A stretch of 64,000 nucleotides of DNA from Magnetospirillum sp902729445 (lineage in GTDB: Bacteria > Pseudomonadota > Alphaproteobacteria > Rhodospirillales > Magnetospirillaceae). Below are positions 1-7,479 of this stretch, in pieces; positions within the stretch are counted from its first letter, which is position 1; each line of letters begins with the position of its first letter. The stretch is taken from positions 62,001 through 126,000 of the forward strand of contig NZ_CACVCE010000001.1 in assembly GCF_902729445.1 (NCBI RefSeq), given 5' to 3'. The notes beneath the pieces were generated by a model. That model worked only from the letters and a program-made list of their open reading frames with translations, was not told where the DNA came from and ran no database searches. Both the position numbers and the translations under genes were made by a program.

Positions 1-309
1 CTCGGAAATCCAGATGACCGAGCCGTCCTTGCGGTAGACCTGGGCCTCGAAGGCCTTGACCACCGAGGTCGTGCCCAATTGTTCCTTGAAACGGTCGCGG
101 TCGGCGGGGTTGACGTAAAGATGGCGGGCGATATCGGTCAGGCCGGCGATCAACTCGCCTGGGCTGTCATAGCCGTAGATGCGCGCCAGGGCGGGATTGG
201 CCGCCAGATAGCGGCCATCGGGGGTGGTGCGATAAATCCCCTCGACCGCGTTCTCGAACAGAGAACGGTATTGATCAAGGGGGTGAGCGATCGTTTCGAC
301 GGCACCCAA
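1..309 (-). CDS. PAS-domain signalling protein, N-terminal fragment
   Basis: The gene runs off the left edge, so only about 103 residues are visible. Reading leftward there is a typical PAS fold: YRSLFENAVEGIY, then DGRYLAANPAL, a GYDSP turn, and near the edge VYRKDGSVIWISE. PAS domains sense ligands or redox state and usually precede a kinase, GGDEF/EAL or methyl-accepting output, none of which can be seen here. An in-frame stop (TAA) lies at 331-333. No ATG follows it, so the start is probably the TTG at 309, with only a weak ribosome site; this start is uncertain. PAS assignment is firm; the full function is unknown. Confidence 0.7.
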   Translation of the reverse strand, partial: MGAVETIAHPLDQYRSLFENAVEGIYRTTPDGRYLAANPALARIYGYDSPGELIAGLTDIARHLYVNPADRDRFKEQLGTTSVVKAFEAQVYRKDGSVIWISE

Positions 310-395
310 GATGGTGGTCCCGGTCCCAGTTTATACAGTCTCCACCCTGGTCCACAGGAATGCCACTTTCCGGTCCTGCATTGCAAGCGCGAGAT

Positions 396-629
396 TCAAT
401 GATCACCGCCACCATGATCATGGCTGCAGCGTCCGCATTGGCCGCCGCCCTGGCAGTGATGCGAGGATTCGCCGCCATCGATCATGTCGCGCATGGTAGG
501 GACGCATTTTCCGCAACGCGGCTTCAGCTCGAGGTGGCGCCAGACATGGGCCGGCGAGCCGGCGCCGACCTCGGCGATGGCCGCATGGACGGCGCGTTCG
601 TTCAGGGCGTGGCACAGACACACATACAT
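396..629 (-). CDS. bfd: Bacterioferritin-associated ferredoxin (Bfd) with Cys/His-rich tail
   Basis: A 77-residue protein that opens with MYVCLCHALNERAV and carries the Bfd [2Fe-2S] ligand pattern: C4, C6, C39, C42 (CxC near the start, then CGKC). In studied bacteria Bfd docks on bacterioferritin and donates electrons to release stored iron. The core of the family is about 60 residues. Here the last 23 residues add a tail rich in Cys and His (HHC, CGRC, HDH, DH) that could bind another metal; that role is inference. A Fur-box-like palindrome lies about 32 bp upstream. No bacterioferritin gene is adjacent. Confidence 0.9.
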   Translation of the reverse strand: MYVCLCHALNERAVHAAIAEVGAGSPAHVWRHLELKPRCGKCVPTMRDMIDGGESSHHCQGGGQCGRCSHDHGGGDH

Positions 630-657
630 GGGGCCTCCGCTGCGTTGATCACCACAG

Positions 658-676
658 GGTAATGATAATCATTCGC
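658..676. promoter_or_regulatory. Fur-type iron box upstream of bfd
   Basis: The segment at 661-673 reads AATGATAATCATT, a near-perfect dyad around a single central base. It closely matches the core of the classical Fur box (GATAATGATAATCATTATC). It lies in the 81-bp gap between bfd (start 629) and the universal stress gene, placed to control bfd. The likely reading is iron-dependent repression of bfd by Fur, or by a related alphaproteobacterial regulator such as Mur or Irr. The match is seen directly; which regulator binds is inference. Confidence 0.75.
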
Positions 677-710
677 AACAACGCAATGCAATAATTTTCT
701 TGTGGCTTTG

Positions 711-1568
711 TCAGGCGCCGCGCACGCACAGGACCGGGCAGGTGGCCTGGCCGATGACCCGTTCGGAATTGCTGCCCAGCAGCAGCCGGCCCAGGCCGGT
801 GCGGCCGTGGCTGCCCATCACCACCAGGTCGCAGCCTTTGTCCTGCATGGTCTGGGCGATGACCTGATCGGGCAGGCCGCGCCCGACCAATCCTTCGGCG
901 TCCAATCCTTCGGCCTGATAGAAGGCCAGGACGCGATCGACGACCTTGCGGGCCTCGGCCTGACGCTCGGGGGAATGATGGGGGACCTCGACCGACAAGA
1001 TGGTGATCGGGGTGGCGCAGCAATGGGCGATGCGGGCCGCCGCCATCGCCGCCGCGTCCGACGAGCGCGAGCCGTCGGTGGCCAGCAAAACGCGCCGGGT
1101 CCACATTTCGGCGGCCTTGGGCACCACCATGACGCTGCACTTGGCATTGCCGACCACCTTGGCGGTGGCGTCGCCCAGCATCAGCCGGGCCAGCCCGCGC
1201 TTGCCGCGCCGGCCGATGACGATGGCGTCGATGTTGGAATCCTCGGATTCGGCCAGGATCTCGCGGTAAGGATCGTCGCCGTAGCGCAGAACCTTGGTGC
1301 AGTCGATTCCGGCCGCCAGCGCGGTCGCCTCGATGCGGTTCAGATTGTCTTCGGCCGCGGCCTCGGCTTGCGCGACGATGTCGGGGCCCATGTCGTCCAG
1401 CTCGGGGCTGGAAATCACCGCGCTCATGATGGTCAGATGGGCGCCGCCCTTCTTGGCCATGGCGATGGCGACCCGCTCGGCACCGGCCGAAAATTCCGAG
1501 CCGTCGGACGCCACCATCACCTTCTCGAAGCGGCCGGTGGGGGAAAGCTGAGTGCTGGCTTGGCTCAT
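711..1568 (-). CDS. Tandem-domain universal stress protein
   Basis: At 285 residues this is a double UspA protein. The first domain (about 14-150) starts EKVMVASDGSEFSAGAERV and ends with a GRRGKRGLARLMLG loop. The second (about 158-285) starts RRVLLATDGSRSSDAAA and ends with GSHGRTGLGRLLLG. These GxxGxxxx-type loops are the ATP-binding signature of nucleotide-binding Usp proteins. It lies last in an operon with a TauE/SafE-type permease, a small membrane protein and a second Usp, with 19 bp to the permease gene. A role in stress or energy-state response tied to the permease is inferred. Confidence 0.9.
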   Translation of the reverse strand: MSQASTQLSPTGRFEKVMVASDGSEFSAGAERVAIAMAKKGGAHLTIMSAVISSPELDDMGPDIVAQAEAAAEDNLNRIEATALAAGIDCTKVLRYGDDPYREILAESEDSNIDAIVIGRRGKRGLARLMLGDATAKVVGNAKCSVMVVPKAAEMWTRRVLLATDGSRSSDAAAMAAARIAHCCATPITILSVEVPHHSPERQAEARKVVDRVLAFYQAEGLDAEGLVGRGLPDQVIAQTMQDKGCDLVVMGSHGRTGLGRLLLGSNSERVIGQATCPVLCVRGA

Positions 1569-1587
1569 TGTACCCTCCGTTCGCCGG

Positions 1588-2640
1588 TCACGCCGGCTGT
1601 GCCGCCGCTTCGCGCATGCCGCTCCACAAGGCCTTCAGGATGATGACGGCACCCAGGACCAAGGCGAATACCATGATCCAGAAACTGATGGTCTTCAACA
1701 GCGCCATGGTCGGCTCGCCGATGGCGTCGATCATGCCCAGCTGGGCCATATAGACCGGGATCACGAACAGCCGGCTGAACAGCACGGTGACCATGATCAT
1801 GCCCATCACCAGCTTGATCATGTAGGGCCGGACATAGGTGGTGCCGATGGCGCCGACCTGGATGCCGAACAGCGAGCCGGCCAGGATGATCATCGCCAGG
1901 CGGACATCGACGAAGCCGCCCAGGGCGAACTTGACGGTGCCGCCCAGGCCCATGACGAAGGCGATCACCAGTTCGGTGGCCGAGGCGATCAGGCTGGGCA
2001 CGCCCAGCACATACATCATCGACGGCACGCCGATGAAGCCGCCGACGGCGATGGTGGCCGCCAGCAAGCCGGTGGCGAAGCCCATGGGGATGGTGATCAG
2101 GAACGACACCTTGGCGTCGATGGACTTGAAATAGACCATGGTCCACGGGATGTGGATGGACTGCACCTTGCGGGCCAGCGGGCCGACGGTTTCCTCGGCC
2201 TTGGTGTTGCCCGAACGGTAGATGCGGATGGCGTCCTTCAGGACATAGGTGCCGACGATGGCCAGGGTGACGACGAACACCACGCTGACGTAAAGGTTCG
2301 AGCCGACATCGCCGAAGGACTGCTTGATGTTTTGCTGCAGCTGGGCGCCGACCAGCACGCCGGCCTCGGCCGAGCAGCCCATGATCAGGCCCAGCTTGAC
2401 GTCGACCTGTCCGAACTTGGCGCGCTTATAGGCGCCGACCAGGGCCTTGGGGAATTTGTGGCACATGTTGCTGGCCACCGCGACGATGCCGGGCACGCCC
2501 ATGCTCATCATCGCAGGCGTCAGCACGAAGGCGCCGCCCGAGCCGATGAAGCCCGACACCATGCCGCCGACGAAGCCGACCATGAACAGGCCGGCCATCC
2601 CCGCCAGGTCCAGGGCGATGAATTGGGTCATTTGCTCCAT
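1588..2640 (-). CDS. TauE/SafE (TSUP) family permease
   Basis: A 350-residue, very hydrophobic protein with roughly eight membrane segments. Its N-terminus has the TSUP pattern: GFVGGMVSGFIGSGGAFVLTP, repeated in the second half as ATIAVGGFIGVPSMMYVLG. The family exports sulfite, sulfoacetate and other organosulfonates or related anions; the substrate here is unknown. The start overlaps the 3' end of the upstream small membrane protein gene by 13 bp, which argues for co-translation. It is flanked by two Usp genes, a pairing that suggests a stress-controlled transporter. Confidence 0.88.
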   Translation of the reverse strand: MEQMTQFIALDLAGMAGLFMVGFVGGMVSGFIGSGGAFVLTPAMMSMGVPGIVAVASNMCHKFPKALVGAYKRAKFGQVDVKLGLIMGCSAEAGVLVGAQLQQNIKQSFGDVGSNLYVSVVFVVTLAIVGTYVLKDAIRIYRSGNTKAEETVGPLARKVQSIHIPWTMVYFKSIDAKVSFLITIPMGFATGLLAATIAVGGFIGVPSMMYVLGVPSLIASATELVIAFVMGLGGTVKFALGGFVDVRLAMIILAGSLFGIQVGAIGTTYVRPYMIKLVMGMIMVTVLFSRLFVIPVYMAQLGMIDAIGEPTMALLKTISFWIMVFALVLGAVIILKALWSGMREAAAQPA

Positions 2641-2891
2641 CGCTTGGGCTCCTTGCGGGTCTTGGCCTTCAGCCCCAGCATGTCCCAGAAGCCGCTGGTG
2701 AAGGCGCCGTGCACGAACGAAAACACGAAGGCGATGACGATCGGCACCACGAAGGCCCAGCCGCCGCCGGTGCTGGCCGCCAGCACCTCGGCCTCGAAGG
2801 AAAACAGCAGGATGTAAAGGGCCAGGCTGAGCGCCCCCAAGGCCAGGGTGCGCAGGGTCTGGGGCGTCAGCCGCGCGGTGATGGTCGACAT
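2628..2891 (-). CDS. Small two-TM membrane protein partner of the TSUP permease
   Basis: An 87-residue protein with two hydrophobic stretches, at about 14-37 (TLALGALSLALYILLF) and 44-65 (WAFVVPIVIAFVFSFVHGAF), and a basic C-terminus (KAKTRKEPKRWSK). No named domain is recognised. Its stop lies inside the start of the TSUP gene (13-bp overlap), so the two are probably made together and may form a complex. Small proteins of this kind are found beside TSUP permeases in other alphaproteobacteria as I recall, but the function is not established. Confidence 0.75.
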   Translation of the reverse strand: MSTITARLTPQTLRTLALGALSLALYILLFSFEAEVLAASTGGGWAFVVPIVIAFVFSFVHGAFTSGFWDMLGLKAKTRKEPKRWSK

Positions 2892-2904
2892 GGCTGGCGC
2901 TCCG

Positions 2905-3432
2905 TCAGCTGATCATATCGACTTCGGAATCGGTCATGTGCCGGGGAACGACGGTGACCGGGATCCGAAGACGGTTGCAATGGCTGTTCAACAGGGCGGT
3001 GGCCGAGGGCGGCGGCCCGCCCATCGCCGAGGGGCGAACATCCAGCCCGACGATGACGTTGCAGATGCCGGGATCGGCATCGATCAGGGCGCAGACCTCT
3101 TGGGCCGGATCGCCTTCGCGCAGCAGAACCATCGGCGCCTGGCCGGTGCAGCCGGCGGCGTTTTCGGCCAGCTGGGCCAGGGCGGTGCCAAAATCGGTCT
3201 GGGCCTCGCCGCGGATGGCCTGGGCCGCCGACAGCCAGGCATATTCGCCCCGAGGCGGTTCGTAGACCCCCACCAGGGCCAGGCGGCTGCCGGTGGCGCG
3301 GGCGCGCCGGCAGGCATAGCGAAGCGGTGCGCGCATCCGGCTCAGACGGGACTCATCGACCACCAGCAAGATGGTCTTTCCCGGCGCTGATGCAGGCTGG
3401 CGCGCGCCTCCGTCACGGAGATCGGCGTCCAT
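2905..3432 (-). CDS. Universal stress protein (single domain)
   Basis: A 175-residue Usp-like protein. The fold begins at about residue 19 with KTILLVVDESRLSRMRAPL, and the strand IVGLDVRPSAMGGPPPS occupies the place of the usual GxxGxxx ATP loop. The classical glycine pattern is weak, so ATP binding is uncertain. It is the first gene of the Usp / small membrane protein / TSUP / Usp operon. A strong ribosome site (GGGAGG) stands before the ATG at 3432, and a good promoter lies about 50 bp upstream. Confidence 0.8.
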   Translation of the reverse strand: MDADLRDGGARQPASAPGKTILLVVDESRLSRMRAPLRYACRRARATGSRLALVGVYEPPRGEYAWLSAAQAIRGEAQTDFGTALAQLAENAAGCTGQAPMVLLREGDPAQEVCALIDADPGICNVIVGLDVRPSAMGGPPPSATALLNSHCNRLRIPVTVVPRHMTDSEVDMIS

Positions 3433-3484
3433 CCATGTCCTCCCTGGCGGCGCCGTTTGCCGGCGTCCGTTTAATTCACCAATG

Positions 3485-3513
3485 CTTATATTATCATTTT
3501 ATTTACTTGCCAA
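3485..3513 (-). promoter_or_regulatory. Sigma-70-type promoter of the Usp/TSUP operon
   Basis: On the minus strand TTGGCA (3513-3508) is followed after exactly 17 nt by TATAAG (3490-3485), inside a clear AT-rich patch. Transcription would begin near 3478, about 45 nt before the Usp start codon at 3432. The spacing and hexamers fit a housekeeping promoter. Not tested. Confidence 0.6.
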
Positions 3514-3524
3514 ATGGAATGTGT

Positions 3525-4445
3525 TCAGTTCCAGGCTGAAAACACCAATGGCAGCCACACCAGGGCGAACAGGGTGCTGAGTGCTACGGCAACGGCGGCG
3601 CGGTCGGGATGGATGCCCTGCAGCGTGGCGTGGACCACGGTGACGGCGGCCATGGGCACCAGGCTTTCGACGACCAGCACCTGATGGGCGACCGGCGGGA
3701 AAGCGTGCAGCCAGATCCGGTCCACGGCGACGAAGGCCAGGGCTGCGGCCGGCCAGACGGCGAACTTCCAGGCGAAGGCGAAGGCAAGGAAGCCCCAATC
3801 GACGCGGAAGCGGCGGATGCCGGCCAGGCCCAGCCCGACGATCATCATGCCGACGGCGGAAAAACCGCCGGCCAGCAGATCGACCGTCTGCGGCACGAAG
3901 GCCGGCAGGGTGATTGCGGCCAAATTCAGGGTGACGCCAAGCCAGCAGGCGTGCAGGCCGGGATATTTCGCCACCCGGATCAACGCCCCCATGACGCCTG
4001 ATTCCTGGCGGGCGACCACGAAGAAGCCGACGGAATTCTCGTAGGCGGTGGCGCCGAACGACACCAGCACCACATAGGCCAGGCTGTCCGGCCCGATCAG
4101 GGCCAGGCAGGCGGGGATGCCGAAGAAGCCGGTATTGCCGGTGGCGGCGGTGAAGGCGGCGATGCGCTCGCGCCCGTCGCTCCACCGCCTTGCCGCCAAG
4201 GGCAGCGCCACCCAGGCCGCCAGGCAGGCCAGGGCGCACACCGCCAGCGGCAAGACGGCCATGGCCGCATCCAGCCGGGCGTTATAGAAGCCCTTGAACA
4301 CCACCGCCGGCGACAGCACGAACAGGGCCAGCTTGCCGATCTCGCGGGCGTTGACCTCCAGGAAACGGCCCAGCATGAAGCCGATGGCCACCAGCAGATA
4401 AAGCGGGATCAGTTTCACCGCCAGCAGGGGCTCGGCGCCGGTCAT
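3525..4445 (-). CDS. AEC-family (auxin efflux carrier-like) transporter
   Basis: A 306-residue membrane protein with about ten hydrophobic segments. The opening VKLIPLYLLVAIGFMLGRFL and the central TGNTGFFGIPACLALIG match the AEC family (bacterial MdcF/MleP/YwkB relatives). Members move organic acids such as malonate or malate. Its start overlaps the stop of the glycerate kinase gene by 4 nt, so it belongs to the hydroxypyruvate-glycerate operon. Transport of glycerate, hydroxypyruvate or a precursor is a reasonable inference. Confidence 0.85.
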   Translation of the reverse strand: MTGAEPLLAVKLIPLYLLVAIGFMLGRFLEVNAREIGKLALFVLSPAVVFKGFYNARLDAAMAVLPLAVCALACLAAWVALPLAARRWSDGRERIAAFTAATGNTGFFGIPACLALIGPDSLAYVVLVSFGATAYENSVGFFVVARQESGVMGALIRVAKYPGLHACWLGVTLNLAAITLPAFVPQTVDLLAGGFSAVGMMIVGLGLAGIRRFRVDWGFLAFAFAWKFAVWPAAALAFVAVDRIWLHAFPPVAHQVLVVESLVPMAAVTVVHATLQGIHPDRAAVAVALSTLFALVWLPLVFSAWN

Positions 4446-5698
4446 CGGATCAGGATCGCCCGGAAGTCGTTGACGTTGGTCCGAGTCGGCCCGGTCACCA
4501 CCAGGTCATTCAGGGCGGCGAAGAACCCATAGGCGTCGTTATCCTCCAACCGGGCGGCCGGATCCACGCCCAGGGTCCGCGCCCGGCTCAGGCTGTCGGG
4601 GGCGAGGATGGCGCCGGCATTGTCCTCGGACCCGTCGATGCCGTCGGTGTCGCAGGCAATGGCATGGATGTCCGGGGCGCCGTCCAGCGCCAGGGCCAGG
4701 GCCAAAAGAAACTCGGCATTGCGCCCGCCCCGGCCGGTGCCGCGCACGCTGACCGTGGTCTCGCCGCCCGACAGGATGGCCAGCGGCGCCGCCAAGGGCT
4801 GGCCGTTGCGGCGGGCCGACAGGGCGATGCCGGCCATGACCTTGGCCACCTCGCGCGCTTCGCCCTCGATGGAATCGCCCAGCACCAGGGTCCGAAAGCC
4901 CCGGCTTTCCGCCAGCCGGGCGGCGGCCAGCAGCGATTCCAAGGCCGTGGCGACGATGAAGGTCTCGGCCCGGGCCAGGCGCGGGTCACCGGGCTTTGGT
5001 GTCTCGTCGTGGGCATTCGCCAGGTGGCGGCGCACCGCGTCGGGGACGGCGATTTTCCACCGCTCGACGACGGCGCGAGCGTCGGCGAAGCTGGTCGGGT
5101 CGGCGATGCCCGGTCCCGAGGCGATGGTGCTGGGATCGTCGCCCGGCACGTCGGAAATGGCCAGGGTGACGAAGCGGGCGGGGAAGGCGGCGGCGGCCAG
5201 CCTGCCGCCCTTGATGGAAGACAGGTGCTTGCGCACGCAATTGATGTCGGCGATCGGCGCACCCGATCGCAGCAGGGCGGCGCCGACGGCTCGCTTGTCG
5301 GCCAGATCGATGCCGGGTGCCGGCAGGGCCAGCAGGGCCGAGCCGCCGCCCGAGGCCAGGAACAGCACCAGATCGTCGGCGGTCAGCCCGCCGACCATGT
5401 CGAAGATGAGGGCGGCGGCGGCCAAACCGTCGGCATCGGGCAGGGGGTGGCCGGCCTCGACCACGCGGATGCGCGAGCAGGCCGCACCGTGGCCGGTGCG
5501 GGTGACCACCAGGCCGGTCAGCGGGCCGGGCCAATGGGCCTCGACCACGTGCGCCATGCTGGCCGCCGCCTTGCCGGCGCCGATGACGATGGTGCGGCCC
5601 TTGGGCGGCGCCGGCAGAAAGGCCGCCAGCGATCGCGCCGGCAAGGCCGCCGCCACTGCTTGCGCGAACATCTCGCGCAGCAGGGCGGCCGGGCTCAT
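4442..5698 (-). CDS. Glycerate 2-kinase (MOFRL/DUF4147 family; TtuD/GckA type)
   Basis: A 418-residue protein with the two domains of this family: an N-terminal DUF4147 region with VIGAGKAAASMA and the ASGGGSALL loop, and a C-terminal MOFRL domain with SGGETTVSVRG, GRGGRNAEF and CDTDGIDG. The family phosphorylates glycerate to 2-phosphoglycerate; some members were named hydroxypyruvate reductase (TtuD). It sits between hydroxypyruvate isomerase and an AEC transporter, with 4-nt overlaps on both sides. This supports a job feeding C3 hydroxyacids into central metabolism. Confidence 0.92.
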   Translation of the reverse strand: MSPAALLREMFAQAVAAALPARSLAAFLPAPPKGRTIVIGAGKAAASMAHVVEAHWPGPLTGLVVTRTGHGAACSRIRVVEAGHPLPDADGLAAAALIFDMVGGLTADDLVLFLASGGGSALLALPAPGIDLADKRAVGAALLRSGAPIADINCVRKHLSSIKGGRLAAAAFPARFVTLAISDVPGDDPSTIASGPGIADPTSFADARAVVERWKIAVPDAVRRHLANAHDETPKPGDPRLARAETFIVATALESLLAAARLAESRGFRTLVLGDSIEGEAREVAKVMAGIALSARRNGQPLAAPLAILSGGETTVSVRGTGRGGRNAEFLLALALALDGAPDIHAIACDTDGIDGSEDNAGAILAPDSLSRARTLGVDPAARLEDNDAYGFFAALNDLVVTGPTRTNVNDFRAILIR

Positions 5699-6471
5699 GC
5701 CAGCCAGGCCTTGGCCCAGCCCAGGCTTTCGAGGGTGGTGCCCTGGGGGGTGTATTCGCAGCCGACCCAGCCGTCATAGCCCAGGCGGTCCAGGTGCCCC
5801 AGCAGCCAGGCGATATCGACCTCGCCGGTGCCGGGCTGGCTGCGGTGCGGCGGGCAGGCGATCTGGATATGGCCGATGCGTGCCAGGTATTTCTCGAGGG
5901 TGCGGGCCAGGTCGCCTTCGGACACTTGCTGGTGATAGACGTCGTACAACAGCTTCAGGTTGCCCAGGCCGACATCGTCCAGAATCTCGATGGCCTGACG
6001 GGTGCGCGACAGGTAATAGCCGGGATTCTCGTGGCTGTTCAGCGGCTCGACCAGGATGGTGATGCCGCGGTGGGCCGCCGCCTCGGCGGCATGGCTTAAG
6101 TTGGCGATCAGGGTCTCGCGCACCGAGCGGTGCCCGGTCGGCGGCGCGATACCCAGAAGGCAATTCAGCTGGCGCACGCCCCAGGCTTCGGCCAGGTCCA
6201 GCGCCTGGGTGACGCCTTGGCGGAACTCGTCCTCGCGGCCGGGCAGGCAGGCCAGCCCGCGTTCGGACTTGTCCCAGTCGCCGGCCGGAAGGTTGAACAG
6301 CACCATTTCCAGTCCGGTGGCATCCAGGCGCTCGCGGATGGCGGCGGCCGGCACGTCATAGGGAAAGCGGACCTCGACCGCCTTGAAGCCCGCCTGCGCG
6401 GCAAGGGCGAAACGGTCCAGGAAGGCCTGTTCCGTGAACAGCAGAGAAAGGTTGGCGGCAAGTCTGGGCAT
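5695..6471 (-). CDS. hyi: Hydroxypyruvate isomerase
   Basis: A 258-residue TIM-barrel protein of the AP-endonuclease-2 sugar isomerase fold. Typical Hyi features are NLSLLFTEQAFLDRFALAA at the start, ILVEPLNSHENPGYYL with the metal-binding Glu, LLYDVYHQQ, and the C-terminal GCEYTPQG. It interconverts hydroxypyruvate and tartronate semialdehyde. It is the first gene of a three-gene operon with glycerate kinase and an AEC permease. Glyoxylate carboligase and tartronate semialdehyde reductase, the usual partners, are not in the window. Confidence 0.92.
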   Translation of the reverse strand: MPRLAANLSLLFTEQAFLDRFALAAQAGFKAVEVRFPYDVPAAAIRERLDATGLEMVLFNLPAGDWDKSERGLACLPGREDEFRQGVTQALDLAEAWGVRQLNCLLGIAPPTGHRSVRETLIANLSHAAEAAAHRGITILVEPLNSHENPGYYLSRTRQAIEILDDVGLGNLKLLYDVYHQQVSEGDLARTLEKYLARIGHIQIACPPHRSQPGTGEVDIAWLLGHLDRLGYDGWVGCEYTPQGTTLESLGWAKAWLA

Positions 6472-6536
6472 GAGCGGTGCAAATCAGCTAAGGTGTCGAC
6501 CAGCAACGATGGTGCCTTGGAAGGAGCGCGTGGGCA

Positions 6537-7448
6537 ATGGCTGTGTCGACCAAATCGGATCGCATCACCGGAATTCTCGCTCCCGTGCTGACCCCGTTCG
6601 ACCGGACGCTGGCACCCGACCCCAAACGCTTCGTGGCATTCTGCCGGGTTCTGCGTCAGTTGGATATCGGCCTGGCCCCGTTTGGCACCACCAGCGAGGG
6701 CAACTCGCTGGAAGCCGGCGAGAAGCTGGCGCTGCTGGACGCGCTGGCCGCCGACGGCACCGACATGGGCCGCGTCATGCCCGGGACCGGCACCTGCTCG
6801 ATCGTCGAGACGGCGCGGCTGTCGGCCCACGCGGTCAAGCTGGGCTGCGGCGGCGTGCTGATGCTGCCGCCCTTTTATTACAAAGGGGTGTCCGACGACG
6901 GCCTGTTCCGCGCCTTTTCCGAGGTGATCCAGCGGGTCGGCTCGAAGGCTTTGCGGGTCTATCTGTACCACTTCCCGCGCCAAAGCCAGGTGCCTTTGTC
7001 GCTGGCCCTGATCGAGCGCCTGCTGAAGGCCTATCCCGGCACCGTCGCCGGCATCAAGGACAGTTCGGGCGAGCTTGCCAACATGCAGGCGATGATCAAG
7101 TCCTTCCCCGGCTTCGACGTCTTCACCGGCACCGAGGCGGTGATGCTGGACGTGCTGAAGGCCGGCGGCGCCGGCTGCATTTCCGCCAATGCCAACGTCA
7201 ACGGCGCGGCGATGGTCGAGCTGTTCAGAAACTGGCGCGAGCCGGGAGCGGCCGGCCTGCAAGAGGCGCTGACCGCCTTTCGCGTCGCCACCCAGGATTT
7301 TCCGCTGATCGCCGCCTTGAAGGCGCTGGTGGCTGGGGCCTGCGGTGACCAGACCTGGCGCCTGACCCGTCCGCCGCTGATGGACCTGTCGCTCGAGGCC
7401 GAGGACCAACTGGTCAAGCGGCTGGATAAGGCCGGGTTCAAAGTCTAA
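6537..7448 (+). CDS. Dihydrodipicolinate synthase-family (DapA/NanA-type) aldolase
   Basis: A 303-residue class I aldolase fold. Key residues are visible: the Schiff-base lysine K174 in AGIKDSSG, the tyrosine Y144 in VYLYHFP, and TTSEG at 51-55 in place of the TTGE loop. The sequence departs from true DapA, so a pyruvate-dependent lyase or aldolase on another substrate (sugar acid or hydroxy-oxoacid) is likelier than lysine synthesis. An AAGGAG ribosome site precedes the ATG. The gene is divergent from the hydroxypyruvate operon and lies 31 bp ahead of a hybrid kinase gene. Confidence 0.85.
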   Translation: MAVSTKSDRITGILAPVLTPFDRTLAPDPKRFVAFCRVLRQLDIGLAPFGTTSEGNSLEAGEKLALLDALAADGTDMGRVMPGTGTCSIVETARLSAHAVKLGCGGVLMLPPFYYKGVSDDGLFRAFSEVIQRVGSKALRVYLYHFPRQSQVPLSLALIERLLKAYPGTVAGIKDSSGELANMQAMIKSFPGFDVFTGTEAVMLDVLKAGGAGCISANANVNGAAMVELFRNWREPGAAGLQEALTAFRVATQDFPLIAALKALVAGACGDQTWRLTRPPLMDLSLEAEDQLVKRLDKAGFKV

Positions 7449-7479
7449 ACTCGCGATCATCCGGAGAGGGGCTTCGTTC

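Noticed and set aside
1552..2817. A 421-residue plus-strand frame opposite the TSUP permease.
   Set aside because: Almost entirely His/Asp/Gln/Gly; a shadow of membrane-protein codons.
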